DNA of 51,966 bases from positions 1 to 51,966 of the forward strand of contig JABDFJ010000009.1 in assembly GCA_013286645.1 (NCBI GenBank), given 5' to 3'. How positions within the stretch are numbered: the first letter of the stretch is position 1; every line of letters begins with the position of its first letter. The DNA is from Chlamydiota bacterium (lineage in GTDB: Bacteria > Chlamydiota > Chlamydiia > Chlamydiales > Parachlamydiaceae). The notes beneath the pieces are model-generated. The model ran no database searches and was not told where the DNA came from. It saw only the letters and a list, made by a program, of their open reading frames with translations. The position numbers and the translations under genes are program-made. Shown one piece after another: positions 42,643-50,938 of this stretch.

Positions 42643-43628
42643 AGCAGCTCCTTGAGCAACGGTTGCCATGGCAATGTCTCCCATAGATCATCATATCCCC
42701 ATCCAACTCCAATGGAGGAAGGGATCAAACAGCCATCGACTTCCCCAAATCGCATACTAAAGGGGGTGGCCGCAAAAGCATGATGTGTCAACAACCCACA
42801 CAATCCCAAAGCTTCAGGCTCGTCTCGAAATACGACAGCTGCCGCATGCGCTGCGGTGAGTTGTCCAATCGGATGATCGACATACGAGGTAATCACCAGC
42901 TGCCGCCCTGCCCGCGACTCTCCTAAAAAACATCCCACATCTTGCACCGCAGGCTTAACCACCAATACATCACACGAGTGGGGGTGCGGCAGCGCACGCA
43001 AAGACTCCCGATCGCATGCCAGCACAACGCCATATTTCTCCCGTAACTGCTGCCATTGCTGAGGATCATAAACACAAGGATCCTCATAAAAATCAATACA
43101 ATCTCTCACATCGCCTAATGCTTGCAGATATGTTTCAAAATCCGATCTTGTCAGTCGGCAGTTGAAATCCAAACGCAAACGCCCCTTTCCTTGACGCAAT
43201 ACGGGCCACCACTGTTGCAAAATGGCTAACTCATGTTTAGGATCGATACCCACTTTGATTTTAAATACAGAAGGAATAGCTCTCACCAATCGCTCAAGAT
43301 TGTGGCCTTGACTTGAGCTCAATTCCGCTAAATGATGATGGCTCGGAGGGACTTTTAATGTAGCAAAAAGATGCTTTTGCGTCTTGCGCGCGGACGCATC
43401 AAGCTGTGCTGCTGCTATTGTGCGCTGTGTGAGAGGTGTGAGTTTTCCTGTAGCAAGCAGCGCAAGTTGTTTCTTTAACTCGAAATCACCAAGCTCATGC
43501 CAGGGATGGCAATCTCCATAGCCTATTCCGCCTTCTTTTGTGGTCAGGCGGATAAGCGCTCCCTGGCGCATATGCCGATAGCTCCCACCCATAGGCTGCA
43601 GCTGATAGTAAGAAATATCAATTGACAT
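42639..43628 (-). CDS. menC: o-Succinylbenzoate synthase
   Basis: A 329-residue enolase-superfamily enzyme that dehydrates SHCHC to o-succinylbenzoate. Pattern: FKIKVGID with the catalytic Lys, LRLDFN and FYEDP giving metal ligands, CDRES and LVVKPAV with the second Lys. The order and spacing suit MenC. The start overlaps the stop of menA by one base and its stop overlaps menE by four, so the three genes are coupled. Confidence 0.9.
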   Translation of the reverse strand: MSIDISYYQLQPMGGSYRHMRQGALIRLTTKEGGIGYGDCHPWHELGDFELKKQLALLATGKLTPLTQRTIAAAQLDASARKTQKHLFATLKVPPSHHHLAELSSSQGHNLERLVRAIPSVFKIKVGIDPKHELAILQQWWPVLRQGKGRLRLDFNCRLTRSDFETYLQALGDVRDCIDFYEDPCVYDPQQWQQLREKYGVVLACDRESLRALPHPHSCDVLVVKPAVQDVGCFLGESRAGRQLVITSYVDHPIGQLTAAHAAAVVFRDEPEALGLCGLLTHHAFAATPFSMRFGEVDGCLIPSSIGVGWGYDDLWETLPWQPLLKELL

Positions 43629-44506
43629 TAGATGAGCAACCCAGTGATAAGCAAGATCCCAAAGAAAAAGTGAATGAGCACACTCATCGCAAAATAGCGG
43701 TTCAAAATATGCCCAGATGTATTATTCCAAATAACGCGGAGAAATAAATAAACAAAGGGCGCCAGTAACCAAGGCATCAATGCGGCCATAGACTTCTCAA
43801 AAAAAAGCCATCCTAAGTTTAAGATGAAAGGGGTAATAGCCAAAACCATAAGTTCCATTCGGGCAAATTCTTGGCCAAAACGCACAGCAAGTGTGCGCTT
43901 ATGTGCCGCTGTATCGACAGCGACATCCCTGAAATTATTCAAAGCATTAGGAATAATAGCTAGCAATCCCATCTGTAAAGCAGCCAGAATAATCGCCCCA
44001 TTGATCATATAGGTTTGCGCGTAAAAGGGCACTATGACACATACCCCCCCATAAAAGATTAAGATAAACAGCTCACTTAAACCCAAATAAGAGATGGGGT
44101 ACGGCCCTCCGGTATAGCAATAACCACAAACTACACATAATAATACAATAAGAAAACAGGTGAGCTGATCTACATCTAAAGCCAATGGCACAGCGCATGC
44201 CACAGCAAATGCCAACATTCCACCCCAAAACACTTGGGTATGAGACAGCAAACCAGCATTGATCACCTTAGGTTTGCCAAAGCGATTCACCGGATCACCA
44301 CCTTTTTCGTAGTCAATCGCATCGTTGATCAAATTCGTGCCGATTGTCACACACACCGCCACCAGCCAAGCATAAAAAGCTAATAGCCAATTCACACTCT
44401 CTGCATACGCATAGGCCACACCTGTCCCCGTTGCCACCTGGATCGTGGGAATCAACAATGTAGGCAATCGCACTGCCATTAACCACGCACGCATTGCTGT
44501 TGTCAT
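43628..44506 (-). CDS. menA: 1,4-Dihydroxy-2-naphthoate polyprenyltransferase
   Basis: A 292-residue UbiA-superfamily membrane enzyme that attaches the polyprenyl chain in menaquinone synthesis. Eight or nine hydrophobic segments are visible. The two Asp-rich motifs are NLINDAIDYEKGGD (about 60-73) and NNFRDVAVDTAAHKRT. I chose ATG 44506, with GAGG eight bases before it; an upstream in-frame start at 44557 adds 17 residues without support. It begins the menA-menC-menE unit and faces the kinase-NAGPA gene. Confidence 0.92.
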   Translation of the reverse strand: MTTAMRAWLMAVRLPTLLIPTIQVATGTGVAYAYAESVNWLLAFYAWLVAVCVTIGTNLINDAIDYEKGGDPVNRFGKPKVINAGLLSHTQVFWGGMLAFAVACAVPLALDVDQLTCFLIVLLCVVCGYCYTGGPYPISYLGLSELFILIFYGGVCVIVPFYAQTYMINGAIILAALQMGLLAIIPNALNNFRDVAVDTAAHKRTLAVRFGQEFARMELMVLAITPFILNLGWLFFEKSMAALMPWLLAPFVYLFLRVIWNNTSGHILNRYFAMSVLIHFFFGILLITGLLI

Positions 44507-44574
44507 TATGTAAACCTCATGGGCAAAAAAAATAAACCACACCATACAAAATTCCACAATTCCAAATACAGAAC

Positions 44575-44710
44575 TAAAAAAAGGCGAAAGGCGAAAAAAA
44601 AAGGCTAAAGGCTAAAGGCTAAAGGCTAAAAAAAAAGGCTAAAGGCTAAAGGCTAAAAAAAAGCTAAAGGCGAAAGGCGAAAGGCTAAAAAAAAGGCTAA
44701 AGGCGAAAAG
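44575..44710. repeat. Seven-base tandem repeat GGCTAAA/GGCGAAA
   Basis: About 13 copies of a 7-base unit (GGCTAAA or GGCGAAA), interspersed with A runs, lie in the 379-base gap between divergent menA and the kinase-NAGPA gene. Copy number is likely variable by slippage. The rest of the gap is AT-rich, with a T-rich partial inverse of the repeat near 44717-44750 and a candidate promoter. Confidence 0.75.
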
Positions 44711-44825
44711 ACTTTGTTTTCATCTTTTTTGCTTTTTTTTTGCCTTTTTTGTCCCTATCGTCCCTCAATTTCTCGAAAAGAACAAATAAACAACTTTACT
44801 AAAATTATTAATTTACACAATTAAC

Positions 44826-44854
44826 TTGTAAAGAAGTCGGTTTTACAGTAAAAT
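44826..44854 (+). promoter_or_regulatory. Candidate promoter of the kinase-NAGPA gene
   Basis: TTGTAA (44826-44831) and TAAAAT (44849-44854) are 17 bases apart and 31 bases upstream of the ATG. AGGT lies a few bases before the start. This is AT-rich DNA in which such matches occur by chance, so the call is tentative. Confidence 0.35.
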
Positions 44855-44885
44855 AAACATATTATTTTATTTAATTAGGTAATTA

Positions 44886-47474
44886 ATGACGCAATCATTA
44901 AACATCCAGCCAGCTCTGCAAACCTCACAGCTGCCTTACTCAGCCGTGCAGCAAAAAGCGAACGAATCTTATCTCAGATACGCCTGGCGTCATTTCACCT
45001 CTAAATGCACAGTCAAAAACATCACAAAAGTCACCTTGGCTGCAGGCTTTGCCTTTGCATCCTACCTCATACTTAGGGGCCAAAATTCTCCTAAGATAGT
45101 GGTCGAGGGAGCCTCTTTAACCCACAATGTCGCCACACCTGCAGCCATCATCGACATGTTTAATACCGCTACCGCCCATGCTCTCCCTTCTTCACAAGCC
45201 GCTAGCTGTCCGCCACTCAACCAAGCCCCGATGGAAACGGCAGCGCATACTCCCTTCAACCCTTGCGATTATGTCACAGCTCTCGACGAACGCATCGCTT
45301 GCCGCCTCGCCAAATTCGCCCAACAAACCACTGAGCTAAAAACTTTGGTTGCTAACACTTTAAGGGATGGCGGCAAAATCGATAATGCCGCCGGCAATGG
45401 ACAAGCAGGCACGAGCGGAATTTATTTTATCAAAGACAAAACAGGCAAAACGATTGCCCTCTTCAAGCCAGAAGATGAAGGCACATGGCGCCATAACAAC
45501 CCGAATCCACAATATCGCAAGGCATCCCTTTCGGAAGATGACATCTTTTTCCATCATGTAGACAGCTGGGAACAAGGGAAATCTGCCGAACGGCAATTAC
45601 TCGCCGAAATGATGCATGTGGGAGATAAAACTCTTCCACCACGCGGCGCGATCGTCGAACTCACCAGCGATCTTTTTTTCGATCTCGCCCTAAACGAAAA
45701 AGGGATTAAGGGACCTCTCACTAAAATTGGCTACTTGCAAGAATGGGTCTCCAATACAAAACCATTTATCCGCTTTCATCCCTCGGCAAAAGATATCCCA
45801 CCCAATGAGCTGCCGCCCATAGAAGCGCTAAACTTCCACGATAATCCGATCTTATCAGCCATACCGCTCGATGAGTTTCAAGAGATCGGAATTAACGATC
45901 TTCTGCTTCTCAATGAAGACCGAAATACAGGTAACCTCCTTGTTAGGCATGATGACAACAACCTCCCCCACCTCATCCCCATCGACAACGACTCGATCAA
46001 CCCTTGGATACTGAAAAAGCTGCAAGGAATCTATGCCCATAAAAATGCCGATGCACCATTCACCCATAACGCCTTAAAAATGATCTATGGGTTAGATCCC
46101 GACTTTATTGAGCAGATGGTTGAAAGAATGAACCTCAACGAACAAGCTCCCATTAATGCCAAAGCGGCGGCCATGGTGCTAAAACGCTTCGTTGCTGCTG
46201 GTGCTACCATGCGCGATATCTACAACTTCTTAGCAGTCCCTCAAGGAGCAGCTATCGAAGAAACCTCAGAATTATGGAAGCTTATCGAAAGCAGTCGTGA
46301 ATCAGCCATCGATAGCCTATCGAAAGATGATAAAGCCATGTATGTTCACTATCGGTATGTACGCCGCACCACTTGGTGCAAAACTGTGCAACAACCATGG
46401 TGTCAAACCTTGTCGCCACAAGAGGAAAAGTCGGCTGCTGAATGGTATCAGTATTACCAAAGCAAACATGCTACCCGAATTCAATCCCTCATCAAAACAG
46501 CCTTCTGGAAGGAATTTGACAAGCAGCTAAACCAAGCCGTCAGTGAATTTTCAATACGTAAAACACAAAACTGTGAGCACATTGGCACTCTAAAAAATGT
46601 GTGTTGGAAGCGTCACGATTTAGCTGAAGGCGTTGCTCACTATAAGTTTGAAGGCACCTATGACTCCCTAAAACAACGCTTTGAACTAGTGAAAATCGAT
46701 CACACCGCCAAAGCCAGCTTGAAAGTGCAAAATGCCAAAGGCGTGCTCAAGGAAGGGGAAAAGCTGGTATCCGGACGCCTCCACCTTACCGACGTAGCTG
46801 CGCGCGTGCCCAATGCCATTGCAGCCATCTCTGGTGGTAACTTTCATTACATCATTCCTAAAGGGGAATTTTACGAATGGAATGGCCCACCCTTCGAAGA
46901 AGGAGATACCATCGGTGAAACTATCGTCGATGGAAAAGTGATCACCGAAAATCCTCCCCATAAGCATTGGGGTGCTTTGCGCATCAATAAACAAGGGCAT
47001 ACCACCTTCGTCGATACTAACACCCACCCCCTGGCAAAAACACACAACATACACTACTCGTTAGGGGCTGTTCCTTTGCTGGTGAATAACGGCGTGCCTA
47101 TCACTTCCGAACAACTGGGCCCTGGATTGTCCCTAAAACCAAAGCAAGCCCCCACGCCCGGCATCCAATTCCAATCCCACATCCATATGCAACACGCTAG
47201 AGCTGGTGTATGCCAAACAAAAAATAAAGATCATTTTCTAGTCATGATAGAGGGTAGACAGCAAACAGCTGCCGGCTTGCGCATGGCCCAATTTGCTCGC
47301 ATGTTAAAAGGCCTAGGATGTGAAAATGCCTTAAATCTCGATGGTGGCGGCACTGCCGACCTAGTGACCAAAGATGCAGATGGGAAGTTCGTCACCACGA
47401 TTACCCCCTCGGACCCCAAAGGCAAAAGACCAGTAGCCACAGCCATTGTTGTTGCCCTAAATCCTGAAGGATAA
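44886..47474 (+). CDS. PI3/4-kinase-like domain fused to a NAGPA phosphodiester-glycosidase domain
   Basis: An 862-residue two-enzyme protein. A single hydrophobic segment (about 49-64) precedes a PI3/4-kinase-like domain: glycine loop GTSGIY (175-180), LFKPEDE with ATP-binding Lys194, catalytic-loop DRNTGN (345-350), and metal-binding Asp367 in IDND. This set is typical of type II PI4-kinase-like proteins. After a helical middle (about 430-600), residues about 620-860 match the NAGPA/phosphodiester glycosidase domain, with ISGGNFHY, HARAGVCQT, AAGLRMAQFARML and LDGGG (818-822). It lies on plus inside the minus-strand men cluster and is flanked by word-type repeats. A host-membrane role is inference; I know of no protein with this fusion. 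Confidence 0.82.
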   Translation: MTQSLNIQPALQTSQLPYSAVQQKANESYLRYAWRHFTSKCTVKNITKVTLAAGFAFASYLILRGQNSPKIVVEGASLTHNVATPAAIIDMFNTATAHALPSSQAASCPPLNQAPMETAAHTPFNPCDYVTALDERIACRLAKFAQQTTELKTLVANTLRDGGKIDNAAGNGQAGTSGIYFIKDKTGKTIALFKPEDEGTWRHNNPNPQYRKASLSEDDIFFHHVDSWEQGKSAERQLLAEMMHVGDKTLPPRGAIVELTSDLFFDLALNEKGIKGPLTKIGYLQEWVSNTKPFIRFHPSAKDIPPNELPPIEALNFHDNPILSAIPLDEFQEIGINDLLLLNEDRNTGNLLVRHDDNNLPHLIPIDNDSINPWILKKLQGIYAHKNADAPFTHNALKMIYGLDPDFIEQMVERMNLNEQAPINAKAAAMVLKRFVAAGATMRDIYNFLAVPQGAAIEETSELWKLIESSRESAIDSLSKDDKAMYVHYRYVRRTTWCKTVQQPWCQTLSPQEEKSAAEWYQYYQSKHATRIQSLIKTAFWKEFDKQLNQAVSEFSIRKTQNCEHIGTLKNVCWKRHDLAEGVAHYKFEGTYDSLKQRFELVKIDHTAKASLKVQNAKGVLKEGEKLVSGRLHLTDVAARVPNAIAAISGGNFHYIIPKGEFYEWNGPPFEEGDTIGETIVDGKVITENPPHKHWGALRINKQGHTTFVDTNTHPLAKTHNIHYSLGAVPLLVNNGVPITSEQLGPGLSLKPKQAPTPGIQFQSHIHMQHARAGVCQTKNKDHFLVMIEGRQQTAAGLRMAQFARMLKGLGCENALNLDGGGTADLVTKDADGKFVTTITPSDPKGKRPVATAIVVALNPEG

Positions 47475-47732
47475 CAATGCCTGATTTTCTTTAAACGCAA
47501 AGGCGCAAAGTTAAGGCATGATTCAAGCAAACCGATCTTTACAGTGAAGATAAAGAATAACAGGATGATAGGATAGGCAGGATATAAAATATTCTAACCT
47601 TATCTTATCCTGTCCATCCTAATATCCTGTTAATAAATATATCCTACACTATTACCAAAGACCGGTTTGCTTGAATCATGCCTTAACTTTGCGCCTTTGC
47701 GCCTTTGCGTTTAAAATAAATCGGGCATTATC
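47470..47732. repeat. Nested inverted repeat with GGCGCAAAG and AACAGGAT words
   Basis: The left arm (47470-47534) and right arm (47663-47732) are inverted copies, differing by one 9-base word (GGCGCAAAG). Inside, 47559-47584 pairs imperfectly with about 47601-47631, built of GATAGG/AACAGGAT words. The element starts inside the last codons of the kinase-NAGPA gene (it includes its TAA) and ends 33 bases from menB. The terminal block AATGCCCGATTT resembles a block in the 20930-21736 repeat. It fills nearly all of the 290-base gap 47475-47764. Confidence 0.8.
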
Positions 47733-47764
47733 ACCTTCACAACTGTTCGCTAGCCTGTTCGCAC

Positions 47765-48601
47765 TTACGGCAAGCGCGGGAATTGGCTAAAATCTGGTTT
47801 GCGTTTCTCTACAAAGGCCTTTCTCCCCTCTTGCGCTTCCTCAGTCATGTAGTAAAGCAAGGTGGCGTTGCCAGCTAAATCCAATAAGCCCATCTGCCCA
47901 TCACAATCGGCATTTAAGGCTGTCTTCAAACAACGCAAAGCCAATGGCGAATGCAACAACATCTCACGGCACCACTGGAGCGTTACCTCTTCAAGCTGGT
48001 CAAGTGGCACCACACTATTTACCAGCCCCATATCCAAGGCCTCTTGAGCATTGTACTGGCGACACAAAAACCAAATTTCGCGCGCCTTTTTTTGTCCCAC
48101 AATGCGCGCCAAATAACTGCTTCCCAAGCCTCCATCGAAAGATCCCACTTTTGGGCCTACCTGACCAAACTTCGCATTATCGGCTGCGATGGTGAGGTCG
48201 CACACGATGTGCAAGACATGACCCCCTCCAATGGCATATCCTGCCACCATAGCTACGACAGGCTTTGGCAGGGCGCGTATCTGCTTTTGTAAATCCAACA
48301 CATTTAAACGCGGCACCCCATCTTTGCCCACATACCCTTCATCACCACGCACTCTTTGATCGCCACCTGAACAGAAAGCATCTTTACCTTCTCCTGTCAA
48401 AATGACTACTCCAATGGAGCTGTCGTTGCGGCATATGTCGAAGGCCGCTTGCATTTCCATGACTGTCTCTGGACGAAAGGCATTGCGCACATGTGGACGG
48501 TTGATCGTGATCTTTGCAATGCCGTCTTCTGTCTTTTCAAAACGGATATCTTCAAATTCTTTAATGCACACCCATGGTTTTACTAACATTGTTGTTGTCA
48601 T
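47765..48601 (-). CDS. menB: 1,4-Dihydroxy-2-naphthoyl-CoA synthase
   Basis: A 278-residue crotonase-fold enzyme that closes the naphthoate ring. Seen: [28 protein letters not shown], the oxyanion-hole [11 protein letters not shown], and [18 protein letters not shown] with the MenB-specific VGSFDGG. The start at 48601 has AGGA five bases upstream and overlaps the end of menH by 41 bases. It is the last gene of menF-menD-menH-menB. Confidence 0.96.
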   Translation of the reverse strand: MTTTMLVKPWVCIKEFEDIRFEKTEDGIAKITINRPHVRNAFRPETVMEMQAAFDICRNDSSIGVVILTGEGKDAFCSGGDQRVRGDEGYVGKDGVPRLNVLDLQKQIRALPKPVVAMVAGYAIGGGHVLHIVCDLTIAADNAKFGQVGPKVGSFDGGLGSSYLARIVGQKKAREIWFLCRQYNAQEALDMGLVNSVVPLDQLEEVTLQWCREMLLHSPLALRCLKTALNADCDGQMGLLDLAGNATLLYYMTEEAQEGRKAFVEKRKPDFSQFPRLP

Positions 48602-49319
48602 ATGTTTCCTGTCGTAATGGATTTATAAACTTCATTAATTCTTCCAAAAAGCCTCCTGGAGCCTGCCATGGCACGCGATGTCCCACTCCCGGCAAAATAG
48701 CCACCCTCGAGTGAGCGTGCTTAAATGTCGTTTCTTTCGCCACTCTTGCATAATCTGCATCCCCCCCCCCAGCCATCCACAATATAGGGAGATCTAGTTG
48801 TGCTAGCTGCATGGATAACCCCTGCTGTGCTCCAAGAGACCATTGACGCAGCACTGCGGCCAAAACATCGCGCTGATAGTCGGCTTCATGGCGCGTAAAG
48901 CGAAACGCATCCCTCTGGAATACCGCACGCCCATTCCAAGCCTCCATCAAATGCTCCCACGGTTCGTGTTCAAAGCGCATAGCCCATTCCTCATCTAGAT
49001 GACGCCGACTTTGCCTTGCGGATACAGTTTCTATACCAGGGTGAGTTGATATAAGTATGGCCGCATCCCACAACTTTGGCTGCTGCAACAAAGCGTGCAT
49101 GGCCAATCTGCCTCCTAGCGAATATCCCAACACAATGCGCTTAGCAGACTTATCCTTAGCTACTTGATTATTAAAAGTCTCAGCCCACGCATGCAAAGGA
49201 AGCGGAGAAGAGTCAAAGAGATCCACTGCGTGGATGTGAGAGTGCAGAAAATGTCCTTCAAAAAGAACATTCCAATCGTGTGGTCTACCTAAGAACCCAT
49301 GCAACGCGTAAATCATCAT
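48561..49319 (-). CDS. menH: MenH-like alpha/beta-hydrolase (SHCHC synthase)
   Basis: A 252-residue alpha/beta-hydrolase: oxyanion-hole [12 protein letters not shown] at the N-terminus, nucleophile Ser in GYSLGG (about 84-89), and the catalytic His in GVGHRVPW near the C-terminus. Position between menD and menB, with four-base overlap to menD, supports the SHCHC-forming step, which pairs with MenD. The family is broad, so context carries much of the call. Confidence 0.88.
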   Translation of the reverse strand: MMIYALHGFLGRPHDWNVLFEGHFLHSHIHAVDLFDSSPLPLHAWAETFNNQVAKDKSAKRIVLGYSLGGRLAMHALLQQPKLWDAAILISTHPGIETVSARQSRRHLDEEWAMRFEHEPWEHLMEAWNGRAVFQRDAFRFTRHEADYQRDVLAAVLRQWSLGAQQGLSMQLAQLDLPILWMAGGGDADYARVAKETTFKHAHSRVAILPGVGHRVPWQAPGGFLEELMKFINPLRQETYDNNNVSKTMGVH

Positions 49320-50938
49320 CTTAAGTTAAGTTCACACTCAATTGCTGGACAAGCTTGACTGAGCTGTCCAATTTTAGTTAACAATCGCTTTGTCGCAGCC
49401 GCATCAGGTACAACTTCGATCAAACGGCAAGAACTCCCTGCAACCAGCGTCTGGGGTATCGATTCCCAGCGATCATACTGCAATCCCCACATCTGCGCTA
49501 AAGGACCAAAATTCAGCGAGTGTTCATTAAGCATCTCTTGATAGGGGTATAAACGGGCAAAGATCTGCCCCCCTCCATTATTGATAACCACGATGTTAAC
49601 ATTCAATTTCTCCATTTGCGGGAGAATCCAGAACCCTGCCATATCATATAACGTCGTAAGGTCCCCCAAAAAGGCCCAATTCTGCCTTTGCGGCTGACAT
49701 AGCCCCAAAAATGTCGATATCTGGCCATCGATGCCGTTGAGACCACGGCTAGCCGTAACTTCCAATCCCCGCGATTCGCTTGTTGCCGCCAGATCCCATT
49801 CTCGAATAGGCAAGCTATTGCCTAAATAAATGTGAGAATCCCTAGCCACAACTTTCGAAAGCGCATAGAACAATGCAGGCTCTGCAGTGGGCTCTTCCGC
49901 AAACAAGGCTAACAACTGCTTTTCAAACCACACTTCCCCTTTCAACCAGCGTTTGGCTGAGGCATTGGTTAAATTTCTGGGGGGTAGATAACATGCAAGA
50001 ATCTGATCAACCGGACCGCAAACCACGCGCCGATTCCAGCTTAAGCCAGAGAAAGGCACATCGCTAATAGCACAGACTTGGATATCGTTCTCAAGATACT
50101 CAAGATCGCGCCAAATGCGTGGCGTCGGAATCCCCCCAATGCGCAATACTCCATCGATAGCATAATCAGCAAGCTTTGCTGACTCTAATATCTTGTCCGT
50201 GCGTTTAATGCGCAAATGTTGCAAGCGAGGATCTTCGCGCAACCCTGACACTCCTTCAAGCACCACCGGCGCGTCTAGCGCCAAAAGCAAAGCAGCCACG
50301 GCTTCGCGATGGGCTGCTTTCAAAGTACTCACGATCACAAGGGGGTGCTGAATCTGCGAAAAAAAGCGATCCAAAGTGCTGGTTGCATGTTGCCGATCAA
50401 AAGAAAGGGCCGGCATTGATCGATCATCCACTGTCAACTGTTGTCCAACGAATTTAGGCTGACTTTGCGGCTCTTCAAGGCATACATTGATATGTGCCGG
50501 ACCACGTTGATTCCACTTCGATAGATCCCATGCCTGCTCCCCATCCAGATCCACGGAGAAACGGGCATATTGTCCAAACAACCCCACCTGCTCGGCACTT
50601 TGGGGCGCACCACTGCCTCGAAAACGCGGCGGCCTATCCGCTGTTAATAACAATAGAGGCACACCAGTATAATAAGCTTCCATAGCGGCAGGTAGCAACT
50701 CGGCCGCAGCTGTACCCGATGTTGTGATCACGGCTGTCGGTCGCTGCGTCAATCGGCTGCGTCCTAAAGCAAAAAATGCTGCTGAGCGCTCTTCTGGCCA
50801 ATAATAGAGCAAAAAGCGCTCTTCTAAACGCAAGGCTTCCACAAAAGCACTATTGCGCGAGCCTGGACAGATAATAAATTCGCGCACACCACAGTCGATT
50901 GCTGCTTGCAGCACTTGGTACGTCAGTTTTTCATTCAT
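49316..50938 (-). CDS. menD: SEPHCHC synthase (MenD)
   Basis: A 540-residue thiamine-diphosphate enzyme that condenses isochorismate with 2-oxoglutarate. Pattern: CPGSRNSAFVEAL (about 20-32), TSGTAAAELLPAAMEAY (about 71-87), and the ThDP-binding GDLTTLYDMAGFW with NNGGG further on. It overlaps menF by four bases (50935-50938) and menH by four (49316-49319). Length is slightly under the usual 550-580. It uses 2-oxoglutarate, also the substrate of the suc operon in this window. Confidence 0.95.
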   Translation of the reverse strand: MNEKLTYQVLQAAIDCGVREFIICPGSRNSAFVEALRLEERFLLYYWPEERSAAFFALGRSRLTQRPTAVITTSGTAAAELLPAAMEAYYTGVPLLLLTADRPPRFRGSGAPQSAEQVGLFGQYARFSVDLDGEQAWDLSKWNQRGPAHINVCLEEPQSQPKFVGQQLTVDDRSMPALSFDRQHATSTLDRFFSQIQHPLVIVSTLKAAHREAVAALLLALDAPVVLEGVSGLREDPRLQHLRIKRTDKILESAKLADYAIDGVLRIGGIPTPRIWRDLEYLENDIQVCAISDVPFSGLSWNRRVVCGPVDQILACYLPPRNLTNASAKRWLKGEVWFEKQLLALFAEEPTAEPALFYALSKVVARDSHIYLGNSLPIREWDLAATSESRGLEVTASRGLNGIDGQISTFLGLCQPQRQNWAFLGDLTTLYDMAGFWILPQMEKLNVNIVVINNGGGQIFARLYPYQEMLNEHSLNFGPLAQMWGLQYDRWESIPQTLVAGSSCRLIEVVPDAAATKRLLTKIGQLSQACPAIECELNLR

